A stretch of 64,000 nucleotides of DNA from Amnibacterium kyonggiense (GCF_004364555.1 NZ_SOAM01000001.1:868001-932000); one strand, 5' to 3'; shown: positions 23,128 through 33,385, counted from the stretch's first letter. Numbers and translations: made by a program. The notes: generated by a model from the letters alone, not told the origin.

Positions 23128-24074
23128 CAGATGCCCTTCCCGGCCGCGCGGCGGCCGATGACCGCGCGGGACGCGGCGTTGACGGCGAAGGTGATGACGA
23201 AGAGGACGAGGCCCGTCGCCATCAGCACGTTGACGCTCGTGCCGAACGCCTCCGGGAACTGCAGCGCGATGTTCGCCGCGACCGTGGTCGGGTTCTGGCT
23301 GCGGAGGAGGAAGAAGGAGATGATCACGTTCGGCGACAGCACCATCGCCACGGCGAGCGTCTCGCCGAGGGCGCGGCCGAGGCCGAGCATGGAGGCCGAC
23401 ACGATGCCGGCGCGGCCGAACGGCAGCACCGTCATCCGGATCATCTCCCAGCGGGTCGCGCCGAGCGCGAGGGCCGCCTCCTCGTTCAGGCGGGGGGTCT
23501 GCAGGAAGATCTCGCGCGACAGGGCGGTGATGATCGGGATGACCATCACCGCGAGCACGAGCGCGACGGTGAGGATGCTGCGCGCGTTCGGGTCCACGGG
23601 GCCGCTGAAGAGCGGGAACCACGGGAACGTCTCGGCGAGGAACTCCCAGAACGGGCGGACGAACGGGCCGAACACGAAGATGCCCCAGGCGCCGTAGACG
23701 ACGCTCGGGATCGCGGCGAGGAGGTCGATGATCGCGCCGAGCCCGCGCGCGATGCGGCGGGGCGCGTAGTGCGAGATGAAGAGCGCGATCGCGATCGAGA
23801 ACGGGATCGCGAAGACGAGGGCGAGCACCGCGGCCCAGACGGTCCCGAAGGCGAGCGGGGCGACGTACGCCCAGAACGTCGGGAACTGGCCGGCGGTGCC
23901 GGGGATGTCGGTGGCCTTCGCGCCGAACGCGGGCAGGCTCTCCGCGACGAGGAAGACGGCGACCGCGGCGAGGGCCAGGAGGATGACGAGCCCGCCGGCG
24001 AGGGCCGCGCCGGAGAAGATCCGGTCCCCGGCCCGTTTCGGTGCTTTGACGACGGGGGCGATCGTTGCAGTCAC
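23127..24074 (-). CDS. pstC: Phosphate ABC transporter permease PstC
   Basis: A 315-residue permease with six membrane helices and the EAA loop EEAALALGATRWEMIRMTVLP near residue 205. It starts MTATIAPVVKAPKRAGDRIF. It pairs with PstA to form the phosphate channel. It follows pstS after an intergenic hairpin that may lower transcription of the membrane genes relative to the binding protein. Confidence 0.93.
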   Translation of the reverse strand: MTATIAPVVKAPKRAGDRIFSGAALAGGLVILLALAAVAVFLVAESLPAFGAKATDIPGTAGQFPTFWAYVAPLAFGTVWAAVLALVFAIPFSIAIALFISHYAPRRIARGLGAIIDLLAAIPSVVYGAWGIFVFGPFVRPFWEFLAETFPWFPLFSGPVDPNARSILTVALVLAVMVIPIITALSREIFLQTPRLNEEAALALGATRWEMIRMTVLPFGRAGIVSASMLGLGRALGETLAVAMVLSPNVIISFFLLRSQNPTTVAANIALQFPEAFGTSVNVLMATGLVLFVITFAVNAASRAVIGRRAAGKGI

Positions 24075-24109
24075 GTGGGTCCTGTTCGCGATTCGGTGGA
24101 CGCGATGGT

Positions 24110-24143
24110 AGCCGCCCCGGACGCTTCGGCGTCCGGGGCGGCT
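24110..24143 (-). terminator. Attenuator hairpin between pstS and pstC
   Basis: Fifteen-bp perfect arms (AGCCGCCCCGGACGC and its complement) are closed by a TTCG tetraloop, 10 bases after the pstS stop. There is no T-run. Likely a partial terminator or an mRNA stabiliser that raises PstS over PstCAB. Confidence 0.7.
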
Positions 24144-24153
24144 CCGGGTGGTG

Positions 24154-25257
24154 CTACTTGATGGAGGCGGCGGCCGCCTGCGCCTTGCTGAGCAGGGTGC
24201 CGGTCATCGGCGCCGACTTCGCGGTGTCCGCGGCGGCCTGCTGGCCGTCGGTGCTCGTCACGTACTCCGCGTAGGCCTTGACCAGGTTGGCCCTCGACGA
24301 GTCCTGGTACTGCTGGCAGGCGATGAGGTAGCTGACCAGCGTGATCGGGTACTCGGCCGAGTCCGTGGTGGTGCGGTTGATCTTGACGACCACGTCGTTG
24401 CCGGTGCGGGAGGTGTCGAGCGGCGAGGTCTCCGCCGACTTCGACGCGACCTCGGCGGACGGGGCGACGTAGGAGTCGCCGACCTTGATCTTCGCGACCG
24501 AGAGCGACCCGACGGACGAGTCGTCGACGTAGCCGATCGTGCCCTTGCCGCCGGTCACGGCCGCGACGATGCCGGAGCCCTTCGCCGCGCCCGAGCCGAT
24601 ACCGGTCGGGAACAGGTCGGCGGCCTCAGCGGTCCAGTCGGACGGCGCGGCCTGGTGCATGTAGTCGGTGAAGTTCGCCGACGTGCCCGACTTGTCCGAG
24701 CGGTAGACCGGCGTGATGGCCGTGCTCGGCAGCGTCGTGCCCTTGTTCAGGTCCGCGATCGCGGAGTCGTTCCACTTCTTGATCTTGCCGGTGAAGATCT
24801 TCGCGAGGACGGACGCGTCGAGGTTCAGCGACTTGACGCCGTCCAGGTTGTAGACGATCGCGATCGGCGAGACGTACACCGGGATGTCGATGCCCTTGGT
24901 GCCCGCCTTGCAGAGCTTGAAGTCGCCGGAGAGCTCCGCGGCCGGGAGCGCCGAGTCGGAGCCGGCGAAGTCCGCGCCGCCGCCCTCGAACGCCGTGCGG
25001 CCGGCGCCGGAGCCCTGCGGGTCGTAGTTGACGGTGACCGAGCTGTTCGCGGTCTGGAAGCCCTTCGCCCACGCGGTCTGCGCGTTGGACTGGGCGGAGG
25101 AGCCGACGCCGTTCAGCGTGCCGTTCAGCGAGGCCGCGCCGCTGCTGGAACCGCCGTTGCTGCTCGTGGCAGCCGGCTCGTTCGACGCGCAGCTGGAGAG
25201 CGCGATCATGGCGGTGAGGGCCGTGCCGATGGCGAGGCCCGCGCGCAGGTGCTTCAA
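24154..25257 (-). CDS. pstS: Phosphate-binding lipoprotein PstS
   Basis: A 367-residue solute-binding protein. The TTG at 25257 is chosen as start: GAAGGG lies seven bases upstream and the signal LKHLRAGLAIG to lipobox LSSC follows directly. Upstream readings would add a non-signal peptide. Phosphate-site residues are seen in GVGSSAQSNA, DPQGSGAGRTAF and FAGSDSALP. It captures phosphate outside the membrane for PstCAB. A candidate PHO box lies about 110 bp upstream. Confidence 0.95.
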   Translation of the reverse strand: MKHLRAGLAIGTALTAMIALSSCASNEPAATSSNGGSSSGAASLNGTLNGVGSSAQSNAQTAWAKGFQTANSSVTVNYDPQGSGAGRTAFEGGGADFAGSDSALPAAELSGDFKLCKAGTKGIDIPVYVSPIAIVYNLDGVKSLNLDASVLAKIFTGKIKKWNDSAIADLNKGTTLPSTAITPVYRSDKSGTSANFTDYMHQAAPSDWTAEAADLFPTGIGSGAAKGSGIVAAVTGGKGTIGYVDDSSVGSLSVAKIKVGDSYVAPSAEVASKSAETSPLDTSRTGNDVVVKINRTTTDSAEYPITLVSYLIACQQYQDSSRANLVKAYAEYVTSTDGQQAAADTAKSAPMTGTLLSKAQAAAASIK

Positions 25258-25365
25258 GGGGGATCCCTTCGAGGTGTGTGCATGGGGGTGCCGCACGGAG
25301 TCTTCTGCCTCAGCCGCGCAGCGCCGCCACGGTAAGCAGCGCGGGTGGCGCGATCGCCTACCGCT

Positions 25366-25383
25366 GGTGAACGGGAGGTGAAC
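25366..25383 (-). promoter_or_regulatory. Candidate PHO box upstream of pstS
   Basis: Two direct copies of GTTCACC (GGTGAAC on the plus strand at 25366 and 25377) are spaced 11 bases apart, the pattern bound by actinobacterial PhoP/RegX3 regulators. RegX3 is encoded in this window. Confidence 0.75.
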
Positions 25384-25482
25384 GACCGATCTCGACGCGG
25401 ACACGACCCGCTCGGATCGAGAGGATCATCAGGGGTTCCGCGGTCGACGGCGCGCGATTCCGCGCAGCCGGCCCGTGCCGCG

Positions 25483-26433
25483 CTACTCCGGGGCCGAGTG
25501 CGTCTCGATCGCGAGGATGCGGTGCGGCGCCTTCGCCGCGAGGTGCACCACCGCGAACTCCGCCGTGCCGAGGATCCCGGCACGCGTCATCCGGCCGCCG
25601 TTCGGGCTGCCGGTCGCCTCCGCGATCTGCTCGAGGATCTCGGGCAGCACGGGGGCGTGGCTGCAGAGCACCGCGGTGCGGCCCTTCTGCACGCGCCGCT
25701 CGACCACCTCGCGGATGCCCTTGGGCTCGTGGTGGTGCATCTCCCAGCCGTCCTGGCTGAGCTGCGGCGCCTTCTTCACCTCGATGCCGGTCGCCTTCGC
25801 GAGCGGGGCGACGGTGGCGAGGCAGCGCGCCGCGGTGCTGCTGACGATCCGGCTCGGGCCCCACGCGGCGATCGCCGGCACGATCGCCCTGGCCTGCGCC
25901 TGCCCGCGCGGTGTCAGGCGCCGGTCGGCATCGGCGCCGGAGGGCGAGTCGAAGGCCGCTTTCGCATGCCGGAGCGCGATCAGCGCGAAGCTCTCGAGCT
26001 CGCCCGACACCGCCAGTTCGGCGAACCGCTGCACGAGCTCGGCGTCGCGGGGGTAGGTGAGGCGCTTGCCGGCCTTCGCGAGCGGGACCCACTCGACGGC
26101 GTGCACCTCGTCGCTCGGCACGAACGTGCCGCGCTCGAGCTCCTCGCGGCCGACCTCCGCCGCCCAGTAGACGACGGTCTTGTCGCGGCCGTTGGGCAGG
26201 ACGTACGTCGTGCTGCCGAGCGGGACACCGAGGCTGACCTGGTACCCGGTCTCCTCGAAGACCTCCCGCACCGCCGTCTGCGGCAGGGACTCGGTCGGCT
26301 CGGTCTTGCCCTTCGGCAGGCTGACGTCGCCCCGGTGGGGACGCGAGATCAGCAGGATCTCGAAGCTCTTCGCACGCCGCCGCCAGCAGACCGCGCCCGC
26401 GGCGAGCACGGGGGCGGTCAGGACGTCGGTCAT
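25483..26433 (-). CDS. mutT: Nudix hydrolase fused to histidine phosphatase (MutT1-type)
   Basis: A 316-residue two-domain enzyme. Residues 5-140 form a Nudix domain with the full box GKTEPTE-x7-REVFEETGY. Residues 155-310 form a SixA-type phosphatase with [10 protein letters not shown] and the second His in [11 protein letters not shown]. Mycobacterial MutT1 of this design removes 8-oxo-dGTP and dinucleoside polyphosphates. The start overlaps the ppk stop by four bases, so it is translated with polyphosphate kinase. Confidence 0.9.
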   Translation of the reverse strand: MTDVLTAPVLAAGAVCWRRRAKSFEILLISRPHRGDVSLPKGKTEPTESLPQTAVREVFEETGYQVSLGVPLGSTTYVLPNGRDKTVVYWAAEVGREELERGTFVPSDEVHAVEWVPLAKAGKRLTYPRDAELVQRFAELAVSGELESFALIALRHAKAAFDSPSGADADRRLTPRGQAQARAIVPAIAAWGPSRIVSSTAARCLATVAPLAKATGIEVKKAPQLSQDGWEMHHHEPKGIREVVERRVQKGRTAVLCSHAPVLPEILEQIAEATGSPNGGRMTRAGILGTAEFAVVHLAAKAPHRILAIETHSAPE

Positions 26434-28604
26434 CGGGCCTGGCGCTTCCTCGGGTTCGTGCTGAGCGCCTGCATGGTCGCGGTCTGCAGGTCGACGTGCG
26501 GCTCGCCGGCGTCGTTGACGGCATGCCGCTCCCACACCCCGATGTCGTCGAGGTGCCAGGAGGCGGTGTCGTCGCTCATCGCGAGGTCGAAGAGGCGGTC
26601 GAGCTCCTCCAGGTGCTCCTTGCGCTTCAGCCGCACGAGCGCCTCGACGCGGCGGTCGAGGTTGCGGTGCATCATGTCGGCGCTGCCGATGAAGGTGACC
26701 GGATCGCCGTCGTTGAGGAACGAGAAGATCCGGGAGTGCTCGAGGTAGCGGCCGAGGATCGATCGCACGGTGATGTTCTCGCTGACGCCCGGGATGCCGG
26801 GCTTCAGGCTGCAGATGCCGCGCACCCACACCTCGACCTGCACGCCCGCCTGGCTGGCCCGGTAGAGCGCGTCGATGATCGCCTCGTCGACCATCGAGTT
26901 GACCTTGATGCGGACGCGCGCGGGCTTGCCCGCCTCGGCGTGCATGCGCTCCGCGTTGATCCGCTTGAGCAGGCCCTTGCGGAGCAGGAGCGGGGCGACG
27001 AGGAGGCGCCGGAACTTCTTCTCGATCGCGTAGCCCGAGAGCTCGTTGAAGAGGCGGATGAGGTCCTTCGCGACCTGCTCGTCCGCGGTGAAGAGGCCGA
27101 GGTCCTCGTAGATGCGGCTCGTCTTCGGGTTGTAGTTGCCCGTCCCGATGTGCGCGTAGTTGCGGAGGTTCCCGTCGGCCTCGCGCCGCACGACGAGCGC
27201 GAGCTTGCAGTGCGTCTTCAGGCCGACGAGGCCGTAGACGACGTGCACGCCGGCGCGCTCGAGCTTCCGGGCCCACTCGATGTTGTTCTGCTCGTCGAAG
27301 CGCGCCTTGATCTCCACGAGCGCGAGGACCTGCTTGCCCGCCTCCGCGGCGTCGATCAGGGCCTCCACGATGGGGCTGTCGCCGCTCGTCCGGTAGAGGG
27401 TCTGCTTGATGGCGAGCACGTTCGGATCGGCGGCCGCCTGCTCCAGGAAGGCCTGCACGCTCGTCGCGAACGACTCGTACGGGTGGTGCACGAGCACGTC
27501 CTGCTCGCCGATCGCGGCGAAGAGGTCCGGCTTCTCGTTCGGTTCGCCCGGCACGAAGGCGGGCGCGGTGGCCGGCACGGCCGTCGGGTAGTGCAGCTGC
27601 GGGCGGTCGAGGCGGTTCAGCTCGAAGAGGCCCGCGAGGTCGAGCGGGCCGGGGAGCCGGTAGACCTCGTCGCGCGACACGTCGAGCTCGGACGTGAGCA
27701 GCTCGAGCGTCGTCGGGTCCATGTCCTCGGTGATCTCGAGGCGGATCGGCGGGCCGAAGCGCCGCCGCAGCAGCTCCTTCTCGAGCGCCTGCAGCAGGTT
27801 CTCGCTCTCGTCCTCGTCCACCTCGAGGTCCTCGTTCCGCGTGAGGCGGAACACGTGGTGCTCGAGCACCTCCATGCCGGGGAACAGCTCGTCGAGGTGG
27901 TGGGCGATGAGGTCCTCGAGCAGGACGAAGGTCGCCACGGGGGAGGCCGCGGAGGTCGTCGCGACGAGCCGGGGAAGGCTGCCGGCCGGCACCTTCAGCC
28001 GGGCGAAGTCCACGCGCCCCGACTTCGGGTTCCGCACCCGGACCGCGAGGTTCAGCGAGAGCCCGCTGATGTAGGGGAACGGGTGGGCCGGGTCGACCGC
28101 GAGCGGCATGAGCACCGGGAAGATCTGGTTCGCGAACACCTCGGCGAGGCGGTTCCGCTCGCTCTCCGGCAGGTCGTCCACGCCGACGATGCGGATCCCC
28201 GCCTCCTCCAGCTGCGGCCGGACCTGCTCGTGGAAGACCTCGGCGTGCTGCACCTGGAGCACGTGCGCGGCGGCGTTGATGTCGGCGAGGACCGCCTTCG
28301 GAGCCCGGCCGATGTTCGTCGGCACGGCCAGCCCGGTGAGGATCCGGCGCTTCAGGCCGGCGACGCGGACCATGAAGAACTCGTCGAGGTTCGAGGCGAA
28401 GATCGCGAGGAAGTTGGTGCGCTCGAGGATCGGGAGGGTCTCGTCCTCCGCCAGGTCCAGCACCCGGCGGTTGAACGCGAGCCACGAGAGCTCGCGATCG
28501 ATGTAGCGGTCGCGCGGCAGGGGAGCCGGCCGGGGTCGCGCCGGTGCGGGAGCGGGGGCGTCGTCCTCGACGACCGCCGTCGCGGTGGAGGTGTCCTCGT
28601 CCAT
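26430..28604 (-). CDS. ppk1: Polyphosphate kinase 1
   Basis: A 724-residue enzyme of family-typical length that makes inorganic polyphosphate from ATP. N-terminal domain: [19 protein letters not shown]. The catalytic His is in [20 protein letters not shown], and the second His region in [19 protein letters not shown] is also clear. It leads an operon with the Nudix/phosphatase gene. A candidate PHO box lies just upstream, fitting control by phosphate. Confidence 0.95.
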   Translation of the reverse strand: MDEDTSTATAVVEDDAPAPAPARPRPAPLPRDRYIDRELSWLAFNRRVLDLAEDETLPILERTNFLAIFASNLDEFFMVRVAGLKRRILTGLAVPTNIGRAPKAVLADINAAAHVLQVQHAEVFHEQVRPQLEEAGIRIVGVDDLPESERNRLAEVFANQIFPVLMPLAVDPAHPFPYISGLSLNLAVRVRNPKSGRVDFARLKVPAGSLPRLVATTSAASPVATFVLLEDLIAHHLDELFPGMEVLEHHVFRLTRNEDLEVDEDESENLLQALEKELLRRRFGPPIRLEITEDMDPTTLELLTSELDVSRDEVYRLPGPLDLAGLFELNRLDRPQLHYPTAVPATAPAFVPGEPNEKPDLFAAIGEQDVLVHHPYESFATSVQAFLEQAAADPNVLAIKQTLYRTSGDSPIVEALIDAAEAGKQVLALVEIKARFDEQNNIEWARKLERAGVHVVYGLVGLKTHCKLALVVRREADGNLRNYAHIGTGNYNPKTSRIYEDLGLFTADEQVAKDLIRLFNELSGYAIEKKFRRLLVAPLLLRKGLLKRINAERMHAEAGKPARVRIKVNSMVDEAIIDALYRASQAGVQVEVWVRGICSLKPGIPGVSENITVRSILGRYLEHSRIFSFLNDGDPVTFIGSADMMHRNLDRRVEALVRLKRKEHLEELDRLFDLAMSDDTASWHLDDIGVWERHAVNDAGEPHVDLQTATMQALSTNPRKRQAR

Positions 28605-28626
28605 GGCCGAATCCTGCCATCCCCTC

Positions 28627-28644
28627 GGTTGCCGATCGGTGAAC
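28627..28644 (-). promoter_or_regulatory. Candidate PHO box upstream of ppk1
   Basis: GGTTGCC and GGTGAAC (plus strand) start 11 bases apart at 28627 and 28638, so one unit is perfect and one degenerate. They lie 22-40 bases before the ppk start. Confidence 0.5.
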
Positions 28645-28740
28645 AGCCGTGCCCTGCGGGAGGCGACCGCGCGGAACGGACGAGGCGGTCGGCGACCCGC
28701 GGGGAGCCGTCGACCGCCTCGTCGGGAAGGGGGGAGCGGG

Positions 28741-29232
28741 TCAGACGGTCGTCGCCGTCTGCTGCGCGACCTTCTGCTGCTGGAACCAGGCGTTCGAGGT
28801 CGGGACGAAGCTGAGGATCAGCGCGACGACCACCACGACGAAGTGGACGGCGCCGACGCCGTACGAGCCGAGCACGCCGAAGATCTGGAGCGCGGCGAAC
28901 ACCGCGAGCACGATGCGCGCCCAGTTGCGGCCGGCACGCATCTTGCGGGCGAACACGATCGTGAGGATCGAGAAGGCGAGCGTGATCACCGCGCTGAGGA
29001 CGGCCCCGCCCACAGCGAGCCCGGTGGTCGCGCCCGCGACGTCGACGCCGTTCGTGCTCTGGCCCTGCAGCGCGCGGTTCGCCGCGTCCGTGCCGGCGGA
29101 GATGGCCGCGGGCAGGGCGATGAACGTCACCACGGCGCCGATCAGGCCGAGGACGGCGCCGACGATGTAGAGGCGGTAGGACCAGACGACGCTGCTGGGC
29201 GCATCGGCGCTGGCGGTCGGTTCGTAGGACAT
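28741..29232 (-). CDS. Four-helix hypothetical membrane protein
   Basis: A 163-residue protein, [20 protein letters not shown] then four hydrophobic helices (about residues 22-42, 75-95, 105-125 and 130-150). GAAAGG precedes the ATG. The form resembles small DUF4064-type membrane proteins, without a diagnostic motif. Unknown function. It stands alone between ppk and glnR. Confidence 0.7.
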   Translation of the reverse strand: MSYEPTASADAPSSVVWSYRLYIVGAVLGLIGAVVTFIALPAAISAGTDAANRALQGQSTNGVDVAGATTGLAVGGAVLSAVITLAFSILTIVFARKMRAGRNWARIVLAVFAALQIFGVLGSYGVGAVHFVVVVVALILSFVPTSNAWFQQQKVAQQTATTV

Positions 29233-29336
29233 GGGGCGGACCTTTCGTGCGAGCGTCCGCGGGTCACGGACGGCCAGACCATAGCGGGCGCCCACGGTCC
29301 GGTCAGACCATTCCCAGCGGACTCTCGGAGAAGCGG

Positions 29337-30026
29337 TCAGCGCCGGACGGTCGCGAGGCGCTCGCCCTCGTCCTCGTACACGTTGAAGCGGTAGCCGACG
29401 TTCCGGACGGTGCCGATCAGGCTCTCGAGGTCGCCGAGCTTGGCGCGGAGGCGCCGCACGTGCACGTCGACCGTGCGCGTGCCGCCGAAGTAGTCGTAGC
29501 CCCAGACTTCGCTGAGCAGCTGCTCCCGAGTGAACACCCGCGAGGGGTGCGTCGCGAAGAAGCGCAGCAGCTCGAACTCCTTGAACGTGAGGTCGAGCGG
29601 CCGCCCGTGCACGCGGGCCGAGTAGCTGGCCTCGTCGATCACGACACCGGAGGCCTGGATCTTCGACGCGCTGTCGGCCTGCGCCATGCGGCCGATCACG
29701 AGCCGGATGCGGGCGTCGACCTCCGCCGGGCCGGCGGACTCGAGGACGACGTCGGCGACGCCCCAGTCCGCGCTGACCGCCGTGAGGCCGCCCTCCGTCA
29801 GGATGAGGATCATCGGCACGGTGATGCCCGTGGTCGTGAGGATCTTGCACAGCGACTTGGCGCTCGCCAGGTCGAAGCGCGCGTCGATCAGGATCACGTC
29901 CGACGGGGGAGCGCTGATCAGCTGAGCGGGTTCCGCGGGGATCGACCGGACCTTGTGGCTCAGCAGACTGAGGGCGGGCAGCACGTCGCCGTCGACCTGA
30001 GGGGTCAGGATCAACAGCTGTGCCAT
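29337..30026 (-). CDS. glnR: Orphan OmpR-family nitrogen regulator GlnR
   Basis: A 229-residue regulator with a receiver-like N-terminal domain ([21 protein letters not shown]) and a C-terminal winged helix ([20 protein letters not shown] to [15 protein letters not shown]). The receiver lacks the usual acidic pocket of phosphorylated regulators, as GlnR does, and no kinase is next to it. GlnR controls nitrogen-assimilation genes in actinomycetes, with cross-talk to phosphate control. Single gene, divergent from the 84-residue membrane protein. Confidence 0.88.
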   Translation of the reverse strand: MAQLLILTPQVDGDVLPALSLLSHKVRSIPAEPAQLISAPPSDVILIDARFDLASAKSLCKILTTTGITVPMILILTEGGLTAVSADWGVADVVLESAGPAEVDARIRLVIGRMAQADSASKIQASGVVIDEASYSARVHGRPLDLTFKEFELLRFFATHPSRVFTREQLLSEVWGYDYFGGTRTVDVHVRRLRAKLGDLESLIGTVRNVGYRFNVYEDEGERLATVRR

Positions 30027-30146
30027 GGAGGTCCTTCCGGGGAACCGCGGCTCCCATCGTACCGGAAGGCCCGATCACGGCCTTGTACGGGGTCCTCCTG
30101 TGCGCCGGCTGCACGCCGCCCGCCGCGGGATGGGAGGATCTGGGCC

Positions 30147-30401
30147 GTGCCTGCCGCCCGCGTCGCCGTCGTCGCCGTGTGGGTGCTGACGCTCGTCGGC
30201 GTCGTGCTGATCGACGTGTTCGTGCCGGACGTCCACGCCCTGTCGTGGCTGGCGCTCGCCCTGCCGCTCGCGATCGTCGCCGGCATCGTCGGGCAGCTCG
30301 CCGTGGCGGAGCAGCGGGGCTTCGTCACCCGCCTCGCCGCGACCGCGAGCGGGTCCTTCGTCATCGTCCTCGTCGGGGCCCTGGTGGCGCTCACGGTCTG
30401 A
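30147..30401 (+). CDS. Small three-helix membrane protein
   Basis: An 84-residue protein from GTG 30147 with GGGAGG nine bases upstream. Three hydrophobic helices (VAVVAVWVLTLVGVVLI, WLALALPLAIVAGIVG and GSFVIVLVGALVALTV) leave short polar loops. Unknown function; first of a rightward gene run. Confidence 0.7.
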   Translation: MPAARVAVVAVWVLTLVGVVLIDVFVPDVHALSWLALALPLAIVAGIVGQLAVAEQRGFVTRLAATASGSFVIVLVGALVALTV

Positions 30402-30427
30402 TGGGCGACGCTCGGTAGCATTGCGAC

Positions 30428-30538
30428 GTGCAGCTGGCGATCGAACTGTTCTACCTCGGGCTCCTCGGCCTGGCGTCGCTCGCGATCGCGGGCGTCTCGG
30501 TGGTCGTGCTCGCGAACCTGTTCAAGGGGCAGCGCTGA
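30428..30538 (+). CDS. 36-residue single-pass membrane protein
   Basis: GTG 30428 opens a 36-residue peptide, VQLAIELFYLGLLGLASLA onward, with one long membrane helix and the charged end LFKGQR. A -10-like TAGCAT ends seven bases before the GTG, suggesting a nearly leaderless transcript. Its TGA overlaps the CTG start of the nitrobindin-like gene, so the pair are translationally coupled. Small peptides of this form upstream of this gene seem usual in relatives, but that is recollection. Confidence 0.65.
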   Translation: MQLAIELFYLGLLGLASLAIAGVSVVVLANLFKGQR

Positions 30539-31155
30539 TCGACATCCCGTCCGGCCTGCCGGCCGAGCTCGTCCCGCTCTCCTGGCTCATCGGCGTCTGG
30601 GAGGGCACCGGCCTCGTCGAGTACGAGGTCGGAGACGAGACGCGCCGCCACGAGTTCGGCCAGCGCGTCAGCTTCAGCCACGACGGTCTGCCGTTCCTCA
30701 ACTACTCCTCCTTCACCTGGCTCTTCGGCGAGAACCCCGGGACGCCCGATGAGGGGCCGACCGTCCCGCTCGTCACCGAGACGGGCTACTGGCGGCTGAG
30801 CCGTCCGCCGACCGAGGGCGACCCGGGGCCGGGCATGCTGCCCGGCGTCGGACCGCGGCCGTTCACGACCGCGACGAGCGTCGAGGCCCTGCGCAACGCC
30901 TCGGACGGCTTCGACGTCGAGGTCTCGCTCGTGCACCCGACCGGTGTGACCGAGCTGTACCTCGGCCGGGCCAAGGGGCCGCGCATCGACCTCGCCACGG
31001 ATGCGGTCCTGCGCACCGAGAGCGCCAAGGAGTACTCCGCCGCGACCCGGCTCTACGGACTCGTGGAGGGCGACCTGCTCTGGGCGTGGGACATCGCCGC
31101 GCTCGGCCAGGAGCTGCGCACGCACGCCTCCGGCCGACTCCGCCGCCGCGACTGA
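30535..31155 (+). CDS. Nitrobindin-like (FABP/DUF1794) beta-barrel protein
   Basis: A 206-residue protein with the GxWxGxG-type signature GVWEGTG near residue 20, beta strands such as FGQRVSFSHDGLPFLNYSS and ETGYWRL, and the late His in RTHASGRL that binds heme in nitrobindins. Family members bind ferric heme and isomerise peroxynitrite. No ATG, GTG or TTG lies near the conserved N-terminus; CTG 30535, inside a CTGA overlap and five bases after AAGGGG, is the best start. Confidence 0.8.
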   Translation: MIDIPSGLPAELVPLSWLIGVWEGTGLVEYEVGDETRRHEFGQRVSFSHDGLPFLNYSSFTWLFGENPGTPDEGPTVPLVTETGYWRLSRPPTEGDPGPGMLPGVGPRPFTTATSVEALRNASDGFDVEVSLVHPTGVTELYLGRAKGPRIDLATDAVLRTESAKEYSAATRLYGLVEGDLLWAWDIAALGQELRTHASGRLRRRD

Positions 31156-31208
31156 TGGGGCGCCCGCGCCGGGCCGCCGGCAGGCCGGCGACGGCTTAGC
31201 CTCGAGGG

Positions 31209-32294
31209 GTGGACAGCCTTCTGCTCGCCGTGCCCGGAGCGGTCGTCGCGACCGGCGCGGATGCCGGCGTCGCCGCGCACTACGGCCGGCCCGCGCAGGA
31301 GCAGCGCGAGCTCGCCGCGGGGCGCGCGATCGTCGACCTGTCGTCGCGCGGCGTGCTGCGCCTCGCCGGCCCGGACCGGCTGACCTGGCTCGACTCCCTG
31401 ACGAGCCAGCGGCTCGTCGACCTCCGTCCCGGCGACTCCGCGGAGACGCTGCTGCTCGACCCCTCCGGTCGCATCGAGCACGCCATCGAGCTCGTCGACG
31501 ACGGCGCCGCCGCCTGGCTGATCGTCGAGGCGGCGAGCGTCCTGCCGCTCGTGACCTTCCTGAACCGCATGCGGTTCTGGAAGGAGGTCGAGATCGAGGA
31601 CCGGACGGCGGACGTCGCCGTCCTCGGGGCGCTCTTCGACCTCGACGAGCCGGGCCCCGACGGGCCGCCGCTCGTGTGGCACGACCCGTGGGCGACGGGC
31701 GCGATCGGCGGCGTCACCCGGGCCGCGAGCCCGCACCACCCCGGCGCCGACCTGCCCCTCCGGCTCGCCCTCGTGCCGCGGGCGGCGCTCGCGGGTCTCG
31801 CCGGCCGACCGCTGGCGGGCGTCGACGCGCTCGAGGCCCTCCGCATCGCGGCCTGGCGTCCGCGCGCCGCCCGCGAGATCGATGCGCGCTCCATCCCGCA
31901 CGAGCTCGACTGGCTGCGCAGCGCCGTCCACCTCGACAAGGGCTGCTACCGCGGGCAGGAGACCGTCGCGAAGGTGCACAACCTCGGCCGGCCGCCGCGG
32001 CGTCTGGTGCAGCTCGACCTCGACGGCTCCGACGCCGTGCTGCCGGCGCCGGGTGCGCCGGTGCTCGCGGGCGACGCGGAGGTCGGCGCGGTCACGAGCA
32101 GCGCGCGGCACCACGAGGACGGGCCGATCGCGCTCGCCGTGGTGAAGCGCTCGGTCGCGGAGGACGCGGTGCTGACCGTGCGGACGCCCGACGGCGACGT
32201 GGCGGCCGCTCAGCGGGTCGTCGTGCCGGCCGGGGCGGGTCCCGCCGTGGAGGTGCCCCGCCTGCCGCGGCTGGGTGCCGTCCAGCGGCACTGA
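31209..32294 (+). CDS. ygfZ: YgfZ/GcvT-type folate-binding protein
   Basis: A 361-residue tetrahydrofolate-dependent protein of Fe-S cluster maintenance. The diagnostic motif KGCYRGQE is near residue 260, and the N-terminal folate-barrel segments RAIVDLSSRGVLRLAGPDRL and LNRMRFWKEVEIED are clear. It lies 53 bp after the nitrobindin-like gene and 2 bp before the FUSC-like gene, so is probably co-transcribed. Confidence 0.88.
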   Translation: MDSLLLAVPGAVVATGADAGVAAHYGRPAQEQRELAAGRAIVDLSSRGVLRLAGPDRLTWLDSLTSQRLVDLRPGDSAETLLLDPSGRIEHAIELVDDGAAAWLIVEAASVLPLVTFLNRMRFWKEVEIEDRTADVAVLGALFDLDEPGPDGPPLVWHDPWATGAIGGVTRAASPHHPGADLPLRLALVPRAALAGLAGRPLAGVDALEALRIAAWRPRAAREIDARSIPHELDWLRSAVHLDKGCYRGQETVAKVHNLGRPPRRLVQLDLDGSDAVLPAPGAPVLAGDAEVGAVTSSARHHEDGPIALAVVKRSVAEDAVLTVRTPDGDVAAAQRVVVPAGAGPAVEVPRLPRLGAVQRH

Positions 32295-32296
32295 CC

Positions 32297-33385
32297 GTGC
32301 CGCGAGCACGGGACCGGCCGCTCGTCGCCGGCCCTCGAGCCGCCGGACGCCGCGCGTTCGAGGCGATCCCGGCCGCCGCACAGCTCGCCGTGGCCGCGAC
32401 CGCGTCGTACGCCTTCGCGCACTTCGTGCTCGGGCACCAGGTGCCCCTGCTCGCGATCACCGTCTGCCTCAGCAGCCTCGGCTTCGTTCGCGACGCCCGG
32501 CCGAAGCGCGTCCTCGAGACGGCGATCGGCCTGTCCGTCGGTGTCGCGCTCGCGGAGGTCCTGCTCGTCCTCGCCGGGCGCGGCGTCTGGCAGATCCTCG
32601 TCGCGGTCTTCGCGACGCTCCTGCTCGCGCGCCTCCTGAACGCGGCACCGCCGGTCGCGGTCGCCGCCACCGCGCAGTCCGCGATCGTGCTGCTCATCCA
32701 GCTGCCCGCGGGAGGCAGCTGGGCGCGCAGCATCGACGGGTTCGTCGGCGGGGCGGTCGCGCTGCTCGCCACCGCGCTGGTGCCGCGGGACCCGCGCCGC
32801 GCAGCCCGCCGGGACGCCGATCGGGTCTTCGCGGGCCTCCGGCGCGGCTTCGACGACACCGCGCGCGCCCTCCGCACGGCGGATCGCCGCACCGCGTCCG
32901 TGGCGCTCGCGGAGCTGCGCGACCTGCAGCCGCTCCTGACGGACTGGACGACGACCGTCGACTCGGCGGTCGCGATCGCCCGGGTGTCGCCGTTCCTCCG
33001 GCCCCGACTCGAGGAGCTGCTCGCCCAGCGCCGGCTGGTCGCCGGCGTCGACCTCGCCATCCGGTCCATGCGCACGATCGCGCGGCGCGCGGAGGCGCTC
33101 GTCACCGATGGTGCACCGCGCCCGGAGCTCGCGGAGCTCGTGCAGGCGGTCGGCTCCGCGACCGCCCTCCTCGGGAGAAGTCTCCGCGAACCGGCCGCGC
33201 TCGAGCCCGCCAGGCAGGACCTGCTGCTCATCGCGCGGCGACTCGATCCGCGGCTCGTCACCCCCGACGCGTCCCTGACCGCTTCGATGGTCACCGTGCT
33301 CGTCCGCCCGGTCGTCGTCGACCTGGCGATCGCGGCGGGCGTCCCGGCCGACGAGGTCCGCGCGGAGCTGCCCCGCCTCACCTGA
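32297..33385 (+). CDS. FUSC/aromatic-acid-exporter-like membrane protein
   Basis: A 362-residue protein from GTG 32297, two bases after ygfZ. Five to six hydrophobic segments in residues 15-160 include an aromatic acid exporter type stretch (GLSVGVALAEVLLVLAGRGVW and SWARSIDGFVGGAVALLATAL). The C-terminal 200 residues are helical and cytoplasmic. Family members export aromatic or weak acids; substrate not known. Confidence 0.75.
   Translation: MPRARDRPLVAGPRAAGRRAFEAIPAAAQLAVAATASYAFAHFVLGHQVPLLAITVCLSSLGFVRDARPKRVLETAIGLSVGVALAEVLLVLAGRGVWQILVAVFATLLLARLLNAAPPVAVAATAQSAIVLLIQLPAGGSWARSIDGFVGGAVALLATALVPRDPRRAARRDADRVFAGLRRGFDDTARALRTADRRTASVALAELRDLQPLLTDWTTTVDSAVAIARVSPFLRPRLEELLAQRRLVAGVDLAIRSMRTIARRAEALVTDGAPRPELAELVQAVGSATALLGRSLREPAALEPARQDLLLIARRLDPRLVTPDASLTASMVTVLVRPVVVDLAIAAGVPADEVRAELPRLT

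Noticed and set aside
25483-28620. A 1045-codon open frame spanning the mutT and ppk region
   Set aside because: Its first two thirds is an off-frame shadow of ppk with an Arg/Pro/Ala-rich composition; only the last 316 codons (from 26433) are a gene.
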